A DNA stretch of 64,000 nucleotides from Kytococcus schroeteri (GTDB lineage Bacteria; Actinomycetota; Actinomycetes; Actinomycetales; Dermatophilaceae). Position numbers and translations under genes: made by a program. Each line of letters begins with the position of its first letter. The first letter of the stretch is position 1. Shown one piece after another: positions 1 through 9,028 of this stretch. A model generated the notes under the pieces. It did no database searches, was not told the origin of the DNA, and saw only the letters and a list, made by a program, of their open reading frames with translations. The stretch covers positions 62,001-126,000 of the forward strand of contig NZ_JBHLVH010000001.1 in assembly GCF_042433515.1 (NCBI RefSeq), read 5' to 3'.

Positions 1-9
1 GCGACGCAT
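1..9 (-). CDS. start of a gene running off the left edge (partial)
   Basis: A minus-strand ATG at position 9 is preceded, at five bases, by a GGAGG ribosome binding site (CCTCC on the plus strand, positions 15-19). Only three codons lie inside the window, so no product can be named. It would be divergent from the phosphoketolase gene, sharing the 200-bp gap between them. Confidence 0.35.
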
Positions 10-143
10 GGTGTCCTCCAAGGGGGGTGAGGGGGTCCTCGTGATGGTGGCCCCGCGTCCCTCGAGCACGGACCAAGCCGCGGTCAGGAGTTGGCCAAGG
101 GTTTGGCAGGGGTGTCGAGGTGCGCCGGACCGGCTGGGGTGGC

Positions 144-149
144 TAGCGT
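144..149 (+). promoter_or_regulatory. candidate -10 element of the phosphoketolase gene
   Basis: TAGCGT fits the actinobacterial -10 pattern TANNNT and lies about 60 bases before the GTG start. No convincing -35 is visible. A short palindrome, TTGGCCAA, lies upstream at 91-98 in the same divergent gap. Confidence 0.35.
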
Positions 150-209
150 GGTGAGCGGGCCCGGGGACCGCCGGCGCCCGGTGAGCGACACCACCCTCGA
201 GGAGCCGCT

Positions 210-2723
210 GTGACCGCACCGACCGCCTGGCCCGACCGGCCCTCCACCCCGCTGACGGCCGAGGAGGCCGCACGGATCCACCAGTGGTGGCGGGCCGCCA
301 ACTACCTCTCCGTGGGGCAGATCTACCTGCTCGACAACCCCCTGCTGCGCCAGCCGCTCACCGAGGACCACGTGAAGCCCCGCCTGCTGGGCCACTGGGG
401 CACCACGCCCGGGCTCACCTTCCTCTACGCGCACATGAACCGGGCCATCCGGCAGCGCGGGCTCAACGCGTTCTACGTGACCGGCCCCGGCCACGGCGGC
501 CCGGGCCTGGTGGCCTCCACCTACCTCGAGGGCACGTACACCGAGACCTACCCCGGCATCACGCGCGACGAGGCCGGCCTGCAGCGGCTGTTCAAGCAGT
601 TCAGCTTTCCCGGCGGCATCCCCTCGCACGTCTCCCCGGAGGTCCCCGGATCCCTCCACGAGGGCGGCGAGCTGGGGTACGCGCTCTCCCACGCCTACGG
701 GGCGGTGTTCGACAACCCCGACCAGCTGGCCTTCACCGTGGTGGGTGACGGCGAGGCCGAGACCGGTCCGCTGGCCACCGCGTGGCACTCCAACAAGTTC
801 CTCAACCCGCACACCGACGGGGTGGTGCTGCCGGTGCTGCACCTCAACGGCTACAAGATCGCCAACCCCACGGTGCTCGCCCGCATCCCCGAGGACGAGC
901 TGGCCGCACTCATGACCGGGTACGGCCACACGCCGCTGTTCTTCACCGCCGGGTTCGACGACGAGGACCCGATCAGCATCCACCAGCGCTTCGCAGCCGT
1001 GCTCGACGAGGCGCTCGACATGATCGCCCGCTTCAAGGCCGATGCGGCGGTGCGCGCCGAGCAGGGCCAGGACCCCACCGCCGCCGACGGCTCCGTGCCG
1101 CACGCGCACCGCCCGGCCTGGCCGATGATCGTCTTCCGCACCCCCAAGGGCTGGACCGGCCCGGCCGAGGTGGACGGCAGGCAGACCGAGGGCCACTGGC
1201 GCTCCCACCAGGTGCCCCTGGCCAGCGCCCGCGACACCCCCGAGCACCTGAGGGTGCTGGAGGACTGGCTGCGCTCCTACCGCCCCGAGGAGCTGTTCGA
1301 CGCCGACGGCGCCCTGCTGCCGGAGATCGCCGCCACCGCACCGGAGGGCACCGCCCGCATGTCCGCCAACCCGGTGACCAACGGTGGCGCGGTGCTGCAG
1401 GAGCTGGAGCTGCCCGACTTCCGCCGCTACGCCGTCCCGGTGGAGGAGCGCGGCGCCGAGGTGGTGGAGCCCACCCGCCGCATGGGGGCCTGGCTGCGCG
1501 ACGTGGTGGCCGCCAACCTGCAGAACTTCCGTGTGTTCGGGCCGGACGAGACCGCGTCGAACCGCCTGCAGGACGTCTACGAGGTGACCCCCAAGCAGTG
1601 GATGGGGGAGTACCACCCGAACGACGCCGGGGAGCCCCTCGGCCCGTCGGGCCGGGTCATGGAGGTGCTCAGCGAGCACCAGTGCCAGGGCTGGCTGGAG
1701 GGTTACCTGCTCACCGGCCGCCACGGCCTCATGAGCAGCTACGAGGCGTTCATCCACATCGTGGACTCGATGTTCAACCAGCACGCCAAGTGGCTCAAGG
1801 TCACCAACGGCATCGAGTGGCGGCGCCCGCTGGCCTCGCTCACCTACCTGCTCAGCTCGCACGTGTGGCGGCAGGACCACAACGGCTTCTCCCACCAGGA
1901 CCCGGGCTTCATCGACCACGTGGTGAACAAGAAGGCCGAGATCATCCGCGTGTACCTGCCGCCGGACGCCAACACCCTGCTGTCCACCATGGACCACTGC
2001 CTGCGCTCGCGGCAGTACGTCAACGTGGTGGTGGCCGGCAAGCAGCCCACGCCCACCTGGTTGTCGATGGAGGAGGCGGTCGCCCACTGCACGCGCGGCA
2101 TCGGGACCTGGGAGTGGGCCGGCACGGTGCGCGACGGGGAGCTGCCGGACGTGGTGCTGGCCTGCGCCGGAGACGTCCCCACCGTGGAGGTGCTGGCCGC
2201 GGCCACCCTGCTGGAGCGCGAGCTGCCGGGGCTCAGGGTGCGGGTGGTGAACGTGGTGGACCTGATGCGGCTGCAGGACTCCGGCGAGCACCCGCACGGC
2301 ATGGACCGCGACCAGTTCCGGGCCCTGTTCCCCGAGGGCACCCCGGTGGTGTTCGCCTACCACGGCTACCCGTGGCTCATCCACCGGCTGGTGTACCGCA
2401 ACGACACCGGGTCGGACTTCCACGTGCGCGGCTACCGGGAGGAGGGCACCACCACCACGCCGTTCGACATGCTCATGCGCAACGACCTCGACCGGTACCA
2501 CCTGGTGATGGACGTCATCGACCACGTGCCGGGGCTGCGCGCACGCCACGCCGGCCTGCGCCAGCGCATGGAGGACAAGCGCCTGGAGGCCCGCGCCCAC
2601 GCCTACGCGCACGGGGTGGACCTGCCCGAGGTGGCAGGGTGGCAGTGGTCCGACAACCAGGACGAGGCCGATGCGGGCGCCGCGGCGGCCCGCATGGGAG
2701 ACACCGGAGGCGACAATGACTGA
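210..2723 (+). CDS. xfp: phosphoketolase (xylulose 5-phosphate/fructose 6-phosphate)
   Basis: Phosphoketolase is a cytoplasmic, thiamine-diphosphate-dependent enzyme that splits xylulose 5-phosphate (and often fructose 6-phosphate) with phosphate into acetyl phosphate and a shorter sugar phosphate. The 837-residue length is typical of the family. The family signature GPGHGGP is at residues 92-98, and the cofactor-binding stretch GDGEAETG at 179-186 is followed by the expected Asn region (HSNKFLN). The family's C-terminal DFHVRGYREEGTTTTPFD block is also present. The GTG start is supported by GAGGAG five bases upstream. The stop codon overlaps the start region of the following acetyltransferase gene, so the two are probably cotranscribed. 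Whether it prefers xylulose or fructose phosphate cannot be told from the sequence. Confidence 0.96.
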   Translation: MTAPTAWPDRPSTPLTAEEAARIHQWWRAANYLSVGQIYLLDNPLLRQPLTEDHVKPRLLGHWGTTPGLTFLYAHMNRAIRQRGLNAFYVTGPGHGGPGLVASTYLEGTYTETYPGITRDEAGLQRLFKQFSFPGGIPSHVSPEVPGSLHEGGELGYALSHAYGAVFDNPDQLAFTVVGDGEAETGPLATAWHSNKFLNPHTDGVVLPVLHLNGYKIANPTVLARIPEDELAALMTGYGHTPLFFTAGFDDEDPISIHQRFAAVLDEALDMIARFKADAAVRAEQGQDPTAADGSVPHAHRPAWPMIVFRTPKGWTGPAEVDGRQTEGHWRSHQVPLASARDTPEHLRVLEDWLRSYRPEELFDADGALLPEIAATAPEGTARMSANPVTNGGAVLQELELPDFRRYAVPVEERGAEVVEPTRRMGAWLRDVVAANLQNFRVFGPDETASNRLQDVYEVTPKQWMGEYHPNDAGEPLGPSGRVMEVLSEHQCQGWLEGYLLTGRHGLMSSYEAFIHIVDSMFNQHAKWLKVTNGIEWRRPLASLTYLLSSHVWRQDHNGFSHQDPGFIDHVVNKKAEIIRVYLPPDANTLLSTMDHCLRSRQYVNVVVAGKQPTPTWLSMEEAVAHCTRGIGTWEWAGTVRDGELPDVVLACAGDVPTVEVLAAATLLERELPGLRVRVVNVVDLMRLQDSGEHPHGMDRDQFRALFPEGTPVVFAYHGYPWLIHRLVYRNDTGSDFHVRGYREEGTTTTPFDMLMRNDLDRYHLVMDVIDHVPGLRARHAGLRQRMEDKRLEARAHAYAHGVDLPEVAGWQWSDNQDEADAGAAAARMGDTGGDND

Positions 2724-3006
2724 CCCGACCGTGACCGTGCGGGAGGACACCGCCGAGCAGCGCTTCGAGGGATACGTCGACGGGGAGCTGGCCGGCTTCA
2801 CCGAGTACCAGCTGGACGGTGACGTGCAGGTGATGCCGCACACCGTGACCCTGCCGGAGCACCGTGGCCAGGGGGTGGCCCGAGCCGTGGTGGGGGCCGC
2901 CCTCGAGGCCGCGCGCGAGGCCGGCCGCACCGTGCGCCCGGACTGCTCCTACGTGCGCCACCTCATGCGGGACGAGCCGCAGTACGCCGACCTGCTGGCC
3001 GACTGA
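2716..3006 (+). CDS. small GNAT-family N-acetyltransferase
   Basis: A 96-residue protein of the short YjdJ-like GNAT type. After an N-terminal strand region resembling an acyl-acceptor lobe, it has the acetyl-CoA pyrophosphate loop as EHRGQGVARAVV (about residues 48-59). The C-terminal Cys-Ser-Tyr-Val segment is typical of these minimal acetyltransferases. The ATG at 2716 has GGAGG just upstream and overlaps the stop of the phosphoketolase gene by eight bases, which indicates translational coupling. The acceptor substrate is unknown. The link with phosphoketolase (source of acetyl phosphate, hence acetyl-CoA) is suggestive only. Confidence 0.85.
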   Translation: MTDPTVTVREDTAEQRFEGYVDGELAGFTEYQLDGDVQVMPHTVTLPEHRGQGVARAVVGAALEAAREAGRTVRPDCSYVRHLMRDEPQYADLLAD

Positions 3007-3051
3007 GGCACGGCCTGTCCGTGGGGGGCGGGGCACGGTCGGGAGCACCGG

Positions 3052-3057
3052 TAGATT
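3052..3057 (+). promoter_or_regulatory. -10 element for a leaderless ctlX transcript
   Basis: TAGATT ends seven bases before the ATG at 3065. That is the spacing expected when transcription begins at the start codon. No Shine-Dalgarno-like sequence precedes the ATG, which agrees with a leaderless message. Confidence 0.55.
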
Positions 3058-3064
3058 TGACCCC

Positions 3065-4093
3065 ATGAGTGCACAGGCCCCCTCCAGCGTCATCCTCGTC
3101 CGCGCCCTGAACTTCACCCCCAACCCCTCGACCGCCGCCGACAACGCGTTCCAGTCCGAGGTGGCCGAGGGCACCGACGCCGCCACCGTGTCGCAGCAGG
3201 CCATCGCCGAGATGGACGCGCTCGCCGAGGCGCTGCGCGAGGCCGGCGTGACCGTGCACGTCTTCGAGGACGACGAGCTCACCCGCCCCGACAGCGTGTT
3301 CCCCAACAACTGGGTCTCCACCCACGCCGGCGGCTACGTGGCCGTCTACCCGATGTACGCCTCCAACCGCCGCCTCGAGCGCCGCGCCGACGTGCTGGAG
3401 ATGCTCAAGAGCACCTACCGCGTGCAGACGATCGTGGACTACTCCGGCCTGGAGCCCGACGGCATCTTCCTCGAGGGCACCGGCGCGATGGTGCTCGACC
3501 ACGTCTCGCGCGTGGCCTACACCGCGCGCAGCCACCGCGCCGACGAGATGGTGCTGGAGCGCTTCTGCGCCGACTTCGGCTACGAGCCCATGGCCTTCGA
3601 CGCCGTGGACTCCGACGGCGTGCCGGTGTACCACACCAACGTCATCGCCACCATCGGCACGGACGTGGCCCTGTTCGCCCTGGACATGATCAAGGACGAG
3701 AAGCGTCGCTGGGCCGTGGGCGAGCGCCTCACGGTGAACGGCCGCAAGATCGTGGAGATCACCGAGGAGCAGGTGCGCGAGTTCGCCGGCAACGCCATCG
3801 AGCTCATGGGCAAGGACGCCGACGGCAGGCTGCAGCGCATCATGGCGATGTCGGGCCGTGCCCGCCGCTCGCTGACCGACGCGCAGGTGGCCGCCATCGA
3901 GGAGTCCTGCCGCATCGTGGCCGTGGACATCCCCACCATCGAGCTGGCCGGTGGGTCCGTGCGCTGCATGATCGCCGGCATCCACCTGGACCGCCGCCGC
4001 GACGTCGAGGTGGAGTTCACCGAGGCCGTGCGCGCCATCGACGAGTTCCCGTCCACGCAGGACGGGCAGGACCTGGACGGCTCCGGCAAGTGA
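3065..4093 (+). CDS. ctlX: CtlX-type citrulline/arginine-family hydrolase (amidinotransferase fold)
   Basis: The 342-residue protein belongs to the guanidino-group-modifying (pentein) superfamily and most resembles citrulline utilisation hydrolases called CtlX. Family landmarks: DSVFPNNW (76-83), FLEGTG (135-140), the histidine block VYHTN (188-192), and the nucleophile region GGSVRCM with Cys301. Members act on a guanidino or ureido carbon through a covalent Cys intermediate. The precise substrate here (citrulline, arginine or a related compound) is inferred, not shown. The start is leaderless. The stop codon overlaps the GTG of the RpiR regulator, tying the enzyme to the amine/amide catabolic cluster that follows. 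Confidence 0.82.
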   Translation: MSAQAPSSVILVRALNFTPNPSTAADNAFQSEVAEGTDAATVSQQAIAEMDALAEALREAGVTVHVFEDDELTRPDSVFPNNWVSTHAGGYVAVYPMYASNRRLERRADVLEMLKSTYRVQTIVDYSGLEPDGIFLEGTGAMVLDHVSRVAYTARSHRADEMVLERFCADFGYEPMAFDAVDSDGVPVYHTNVIATIGTDVALFALDMIKDEKRRWAVGERLTVNGRKIVEITEEQVREFAGNAIELMGKDADGRLQRIMAMSGRARRSLTDAQVAAIEESCRIVAVDIPTIELAGGSVRCMIAGIHLDRRRDVEVEFTEAVRAIDEFPSTQDGQDLDGSGK

Positions 4094-5046
4094 GTGCGGG
4101 GTCGCCGAGGGAGGCGGCGCTCGCGGCGGAGGGTCTCACCGTCGCCGAGCGCACGCGGGCCGGCCTCGGCGACCTGAGCGCGGGTGAGCGCAAGGTGGGG
4201 CGTGCGCTCCTCGCGCTCTACCCGATGGCGGGGCTCGAGACCGTCGCCGCCCTCGCGTCCCGGGCCGGCGTGAGCGCCCCCACCGTGGTGCGTTTCGTGG
4301 GGCGGCTCGGGTACGACGGGTACCCGGCCTTCCAGCGCGCGCTCATGCGCGAGGTGCAGGATCGCATGGGCTCGCCCGTGGAGCAGTACGCCGAGGGGCG
4401 GGACGTGCCCGAGGGGGGCGCCTTCCTGCCCTGGGCGGCGGACGTCTACACCGCCCGGGTGCGCGAGTCCTTCCACGAGGTGCCGCCGAGCGAGTTCGAG
4501 CGGGCCCTGGAGGTCCTCACCGACCCGCGCGCCCGCGTGCACGTGGTGGGCGGTCGCTTCAGCCACGTCCTGAGCGACTACCTGGTGGCGCACCTGCAGT
4601 GGCTGCGCCCCGGGGTGCGGGCCGTGCCGGCGGACGAGTTCTCGCGCGTCGCGCTGGTGGGGGACGCCGACGAGCACGACGTCCTCGTGGTCTTCGACTT
4701 CCGTCGTCACGACCCCAGCACCGTCCAGCTCGCCGAGCTGGCCCGGTCCGCCGGGGTCCGTGTCGTGCTGTTCACCGACCCGTGGCTCTCGCCCGTGGCC
4801 GAGCTGGCGGAGGCCGTTCTGCCCACCCGGGTGGAGTCCCCGTCGCCCTTCGACTCGTTGGTGCCGGCCATGGCGCTGGTGGAGGCCGTGGTGACCGCGG
4901 TGACCGAGCGTCTGGCCGAGGAGGGGCGTCTGCGGGTGGAACGCCTCGAGGAGGTGCGCAGCCAGCTGGACCCGCACACGCCCTCGGCACTGGCGCCCCA
5001 GGAGGCCAGCACCGGACCCGCTGGCGGCGCGGAGACGGCTGGCTAA
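4090..5046 (+). CDS. MurR/RpiR-family transcriptional regulator
   Basis: A 318-residue DNA-binding regulator. The N-terminal RpiR helix-turn-helix covers about residues 25-95, with LASRAGVSAPTVVRFVGRLG as the recognition segment. A SIS (sugar isomerase) ligand-binding domain follows at about 125-270, with the usual VVGGRFSHV and VLVVFDFRRH strands. RpiR proteins sense phosphosugars or small metabolites. Here the gene sits between ctlX and an amino-acid permease, so the ligand is more likely an intermediate of that cluster (inference). The GTG start overlaps the ctlX stop (GTGA). The C-terminal 40 residues are low-complexity and rich in Ala, Pro and Gly. Confidence 0.9.
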   Translation: MSAGSPREAALAAEGLTVAERTRAGLGDLSAGERKVGRALLALYPMAGLETVAALASRAGVSAPTVVRFVGRLGYDGYPAFQRALMREVQDRMGSPVEQYAEGRDVPEGGAFLPWAADVYTARVRESFHEVPPSEFERALEVLTDPRARVHVVGGRFSHVLSDYLVAHLQWLRPGVRAVPADEFSRVALVGDADEHDVLVVFDFRRHDPSTVQLAELARSAGVRVVLFTDPWLSPVAELAEAVLPTRVESPSPFDSLVPAMALVEAVVTAVTERLAEEGRLRVERLEEVRSQLDPHTPSALAPQEASTGPAGGAETAG

Positions 5047-5067
5047 TAAACATTTCGTAACGACCTC

Positions 5068-5097
5068 TTGACGGTCGATGTGTGTGATCTGTTTCAT
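5068..5097 (+). promoter_or_regulatory. weak candidate promoter ahead of the APC permease gene
   Basis: The only AT-rich patch nearby (5044-5100) holds TTGACG at 5068-5073 and TTTCAT at 5092-5097, 18 bases apart. The match to a -10 is poor. The ATTTCGTAAC stretch at 5052-5061 could be part of an RpiR operator, but no clear inverted repeat is visible. Confidence 0.3.
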
Positions 5098-5103
5098 GGC
5101 GAC

Positions 5104-6561
5104 ATGAGCACTCACACCGATCCCGCACGCGTGGCGGGGCCCGACGAGCCGCAGCTCGGCGCCGGCGGCCGTGGCCTGGGCGTCTGGGAGGTCGCAGCCC
5201 TCTCCGTCGGGTTCATGGGGCCGGTCATGGCCATGTCCCTCAACGGCATCGGCATCGCGGGCCTCGTCGGCACCGCCGTGCCCTTCACCTTCCTCGTCTC
5301 CTTCGTGGGCACCCTGCTGGTGGCCTACGCCTTCGTGCGCCTGACGCGCCACTTCACGCACGCCGGCAGCGTCTACGCCCTCTCCGGGGTGACCCTCGGT
5401 CCGCGCGCAGGCTTCTTCGGCGGGTTCGCCCTTCTGGGCACCTACCTCTTCTTCGCCGCCTGCATCGCCGGTGCCTGTGCCGTCTTCTTCGAGGCGATGC
5501 TGGAGCAGTTCGGGGTGACCATGCCGTTCTGGGGCTGGCTCCTCGTGGCCATCGCAGTGGCCGCGCTGACCCTGGTGCTCAACCTGCGCGAGTCCACGGT
5601 CACCACCCGCACCCTGCTCGTCATCGGCATGGCCGGGATCCTCGCGATGGTGGTGCTCGCCGTGGTCATCGTGGCCAAGGTGGCCTCCGGCTCCGCCCCG
5701 GTCTCCACCGGGGTGGACCTGAGCACCCTCACGCCGGGCGAGAACTCGTGGAACGCGGTCATGACCGCCTCGGTGTTCGGCTTCCTCTCGTGGGCCGGCT
5801 TCGAGTCCGGGACCTCGCTGGCCGAGGAGTCCCGCGACCCCAAGCGCACCATCCCGCGGGCCCTGCTCGGTGCCGTGGTGCTGGCCGGCGTGCTCTACAC
5901 CTTCGTGATGTTCGCCCAGACCATCGGCTACGGCACCGACGCCGCCGGCCAGGAGGCCTTCGCCGGTGCCAGCTCCACCCTTACCGACCTGGGGGCCAGC
6001 TACCTCGGGCGCTGGTTCGCCGTGCTCATCTCGGTGGTGGCGTTCCTCGTGGCGCTCGCCTCCCTGCTCAGCTCGGTGGCCGCCGCCGCACGGCTGCTGT
6101 TCGCCCTGGCCCGCGACGGCTTCGGCCCCTCCGTGCTGGCCCGCACCGACGCCCGCACCGGGGTCCCCACCGTGGCCACGGCGACGGTCGTCGGCACCAC
6201 GCTGGCGCTGGTGTTCCTGCTCGCCGGGCTCCGGGGCGGGCCGGTGGAGGTCTACTACTGGTACGCCACCATCGCCACCCTGTGCATGGTCGTCGCCTAC
6301 GGCATGACCTCGGTGGGCGTGCTGCGCCACGCCTTCCGTCCGGGCTCCGGCATCGCGCGGTGGGAGGCCCTCGTGCCCGTGCTGGGCCTGGCCTACCTCG
6401 GCTACGTGTACCTCGTGCAGGTCACCGGCCAGGAGGCCCCGTACACCTACTTCCCCTGGATCGCAGGGGCCTGGTGCCTGCTGGGCGCCGTCGTCATCTT
6501 CGCCAAGCCCCGTCTGGCCGAGCGCATCGGCGCCCGGCTGACGGCCGAGGACCTGGAGTGA
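5104..6561 (+). CDS. APC-superfamily amino acid/amine permease
   Basis: A 485-residue integral membrane protein with about 12 hydrophobic helices. The first helix begins at GLGVWEVAALSVGFMGP, the glycine-rich first segment typical of amino acid/polyamine/organocation transporters. The SWAGFESGTSLAEESRDP motif in helix 6-7 (about residues 226-243) is the conserved APC signature. The ATG at 5104 is chosen because the upstream in-frame extension lacks permease similarity. The gene is followed by a glutamine-synthetase-like ligase gene with almost no gap. That order resembles the logic of glutamylated-amine pathways, in which a permease brings in an amine that is then gamma-glutamylated. The substrate is unknown. 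Confidence 0.9.
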   Translation: MSTHTDPARVAGPDEPQLGAGGRGLGVWEVAALSVGFMGPVMAMSLNGIGIAGLVGTAVPFTFLVSFVGTLLVAYAFVRLTRHFTHAGSVYALSGVTLGPRAGFFGGFALLGTYLFFAACIAGACAVFFEAMLEQFGVTMPFWGWLLVAIAVAALTLVLNLRESTVTTRTLLVIGMAGILAMVVLAVVIVAKVASGSAPVSTGVDLSTLTPGENSWNAVMTASVFGFLSWAGFESGTSLAEESRDPKRTIPRALLGAVVLAGVLYTFVMFAQTIGYGTDAAGQEAFAGASSTLTDLGASYLGRWFAVLISVVAFLVALASLLSSVAAAARLLFALARDGFGPSVLARTDARTGVPTVATATVVGTTLALVFLLAGLRGGPVEVYYWYATIATLCMVVAYGMTSVGVLRHAFRPGSGIARWEALVPVLGLAYLGYVYLVQVTGQEAPYTYFPWIAGAWCLLGAVVIFAKPRLAERIGARLTAEDLE

Positions 6562-6566
6562 ACACC

Positions 6567-7892
6567 ATGTGCGAGAACCCGCAGTGCCCGACCACCGACG
6601 ACCTCACCCCGCTCACCTTCGTGGCCACGAGCGACCTCACCGCCGTCACCAAGGGACGCGCACTCCCCTCGGCCAACCTGGGGGAGAAGGACACCACCGG
6701 CTGGGTGCCCGCGAACCTGGGCATCGGCACCGGTGGCCACATCGCCGAGAAAATCCCGTTCGGGTCCACCGGGGACCTGCGCCTGCGCCCCGACCGTGCG
6801 GCGAGCTACCCCCTGCGGGGTGTGCCCGGGAAGCCCGACACCACCATCGTGTTCGCCGACGTCATCACCACCACCGGTGAGCCGTGGGGCTGCTGTCCGC
6901 GCACCTTCCTACGGGACACGGTGGCGGCCCTGCAGGAGGAGTTCGGCGTCACCGTCAAGGCCTCCTTCGAGCACGAGTTCATGGACCGCGACGCCACTGA
7001 CACCCACCACCCCTTCTCGTGGCGCTCCTACCGGGCCGCCGAACCGCTCGGGTCGCGCGTGGTCACCGCGATGCAGGCTTCCGGGCTGGAGCCGGAGAAC
7101 TGGCTGCCCGAGTACGGCCTGCACCAGTACGAGGTCACCATGAAGCCCACCGACCCCGTGGCGGCGGCGGACCGCGCCATCGTGGTGCGCGACCTGGTGC
7201 GCGACGTGTTCGCCTCGGCCGGGCGCCGTGCCTCGTTCACCCCGATGCTGATCCCCGGGGAGTCCGGCAACGGCGTGCACGTGCACTTCAGCCTGAGCGA
7301 CGCGCAGGGGCGCAACGTGTTCTTCGACGACTCCCGCCCCGGGCGCCTGTCGGAGTTCGGCGGCCGCTTCGCCGGCGGCATCCTGGAGCGTGCCCGCTCG
7401 CTGGCCGCGCTGTTCGCGCCGCTCTCGGCCTCCTACCTGCGCCTGCGTCCCCACCAGTGGGCCTCGGCCGGCATCTTCCTGGGCCTGCACAACCGGGAGG
7501 CCCTGCTGCGCCTGTGCCCCACGGTGGAGATCGACGGACGGGACCCCGAGCCGCAGCTGCACTTCGAGTTCCGTGGCGGTGACGTGGGGGCCAACCCGTG
7601 GCTGCTACTCGGCGTCGTCCTGCGCGCCGGCCTCGAGGGCCTGCGCCAGCAGACCGAGCCCGCCCGGGCGCGGGAGGGAGAGGTGGACCTCACCGACGGT
7701 GCCGACGGCATCCCGGAGTTCCCCCACTCCCTCGAGGAGGCGCTGCAGCTGTTCGAGGCCGACGAGGAGGTGCGCGGCTGGTTCGACCCGGACCTGGTGG
7801 AGACCTTCCTGCGCATCAAGCGCGAGGAGCTCGCGGAGGTGTCCTCCCTGAGCGACACCGAGACCTGTGAGTGGTACGCCCGTGTCTACTGA
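6567..7892 (+). CDS. glutamine-synthetase-like gamma-glutamyl ligase (catabolic type)
   Basis: A 441-residue type I glutamine synthetase fold protein. Catalytic-core landmarks: FEHEF (134-138), HQYEVT (186-191), NGVHVHFSL (235-243, metal and nucleotide site) and HFEFRGGD with ANPWL (332-345). Where biosynthetic GlnA carries the MxPSxNSYKR and NRSAxxR motifs, this protein has LSASYLRLRP and HNREALLR, so it is a divergent paralogue of the GlnA3/GlnA4/PuuA kind. Such enzymes couple glutamate to amines other than ammonia. The ATG at 6567 has GGAG eight bases upstream. A GTG at 6558 overlapping the permease stop is an alternative. It is tightly coupled to an amidohydrolase gene, reproducing the two domains of FluG proteins. 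Confidence 0.85.
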   Translation: MCENPQCPTTDDLTPLTFVATSDLTAVTKGRALPSANLGEKDTTGWVPANLGIGTGGHIAEKIPFGSTGDLRLRPDRAASYPLRGVPGKPDTTIVFADVITTTGEPWGCCPRTFLRDTVAALQEEFGVTVKASFEHEFMDRDATDTHHPFSWRSYRAAEPLGSRVVTAMQASGLEPENWLPEYGLHQYEVTMKPTDPVAAADRAIVVRDLVRDVFASAGRRASFTPMLIPGESGNGVHVHFSLSDAQGRNVFFDDSRPGRLSEFGGRFAGGILERARSLAALFAPLSASYLRLRPHQWASAGIFLGLHNREALLRLCPTVEIDGRDPEPQLHFEFRGGDVGANPWLLLGVVLRAGLEGLRQQTEPARAREGEVDLTDGADGIPEFPHSLEEALQLFEADEEVRGWFDPDLVETFLRIKREELAEVSSLSDTETCEWYARVY

Positions 7893-9024
7893 GGCACTGG
7901 ACCTGGGCGCCCTGGAGCTGGTGGACCACCACTGCCACGGCGTGGTGACCACCGACCTGGACCGGGCCGGGATGGAGGACCTCCTCACGGAGTCCGACGC
8001 CCCGGCCCCGGCCGGCACCACCTTCTTCGACACGCAGCTGGGCTTCGCGGTGCGGCGCGAGTGCGCACCGGTGCTCGACCTGCCCCCGTTCGCCGTCCCG
8101 GAGGACTACGTGGCGCGGCGGGCCGACCTGGGGGCGGCCGAGGTGAACCGTCGCCTGCTGCGCGCGGCCGGCATCGGGACCTACGTCATCGAGACCGGGC
8201 ACCGATCCGATGAGATCCTCACGCCCGAGCAGATGGCGGAGGTGACCGGCGCCGGCCACGCCGAGGTGGTGCGTCTGGAGGTGATCGCCGAGCAGGTGGC
8301 CGCCCGCGTGGAGCCGGCGGACTTCCCGGCGGCCTACCGGGCGGCGCTCGACGACGCCCTGCGTACCGCGGTGGGGGTCAAGACCATCGCGGCGTACCGG
8401 GGCGGGCTCGACCTCGACCCCGAGCGTCCCACCGACGACGAGGTGGTGGCCGCCGTGGCCGCCTGGACCCGGTGTGCGGAGGGGCCACTGCGGCTCACCG
8501 ACCCGGTGCTCGTCCGCTTCGGCTGGTGGGAGGCGGTGGACCGCCAGGCGGTGGTGCAGGTGCACGTGGGGTACGGCGACCCGGACGTGGACCTCCACCG
8601 GTGCAACCCCCTGCTCATGACCGAGCTGTTCCGCCGGACCCGGGGGACGGGGGTGCGTTTCGCCCTGCTGCACTGCTACCCCTACCACCGTGAGGCCGGC
8701 TACCTGGCCCACGTCTTCGAGCACGTGTACTGCGACGTGGGGCTGGCGGTGAACTTCACCGGCGCCCAGTCGCCGCAGGTGGTCGCCGAGTCGCTGGAGC
8801 TCACCCCGTTCCACAAGGCCCTGTTCTCCTCCGACGCGTTCGGGGCCGCCGAGCTCTACCATCTCGGGGCCCTGCTCTTCCGCCGAGGCCTCGGACAGGC
8901 CCTGAGCGAGTGGGGGAGGACCGCCGGCTGGCCCACCGAGGAGCAACTGCGCGTGGCCCGCATGGTGGGATCGGAGAACGCCCGCCGCCTGTACCGCCTC
9001 GAGAACCCCACCACCGGAGGGTGA
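7882..9024 (+). CDS. amidohydrolase-superfamily TIM-barrel protein (FluG N-domain-like)
   Basis: A 380-residue amidohydrolase-type barrel. It opens with the metal-binding HHCH motif (residues 16-19). Later come the strands ALLHCYPYHREAGYLA and VYCDVGL and a FSSDAFG block where the catalytic Asp usually sits. This architecture matches the N-terminal domain of FluG proteins, which in fungi and plants is fused to a glutamine-synthetase-like domain. Here the two are adjacent overlapping genes. A hydrolytic role on a glutamylated or amidated intermediate is inferred. Two GTG starts are possible, at 7882 (11-base overlap with the upstream gene, chosen) and 7867. Neither has a strong ribosome binding site. 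Confidence 0.8.
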   Translation: MSTEALDLGALELVDHHCHGVVTTDLDRAGMEDLLTESDAPAPAGTTFFDTQLGFAVRRECAPVLDLPPFAVPEDYVARRADLGAAEVNRRLLRAAGIGTYVIETGHRSDEILTPEQMAEVTGAGHAEVVRLEVIAEQVAARVEPADFPAAYRAALDDALRTAVGVKTIAAYRGGLDLDPERPTDDEVVAAVAAWTRCAEGPLRLTDPVLVRFGWWEAVDRQAVVQVHVGYGDPDVDLHRCNPLLMTELFRRTRGTGVRFALLHCYPYHREAGYLAHVFEHVYCDVGLAVNFTGAQSPQVVAESLELTPFHKALFSSDAFGAAELYHLGALLFRRGLGQALSEWGRTAGWPTEEQLRVARMVGSENARRLYRLENPTTGG

Positions 9025-9028
9025 CTGC

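Noticed and set aside
84..2930. A 948-codon open frame on the minus strand opposite the phosphoketolase gene
   Set aside because: The protein is a low-complexity His/Val/Gly/Arg mixture produced by high GC on the complementary strand of a convincing gene; no domain is visible.
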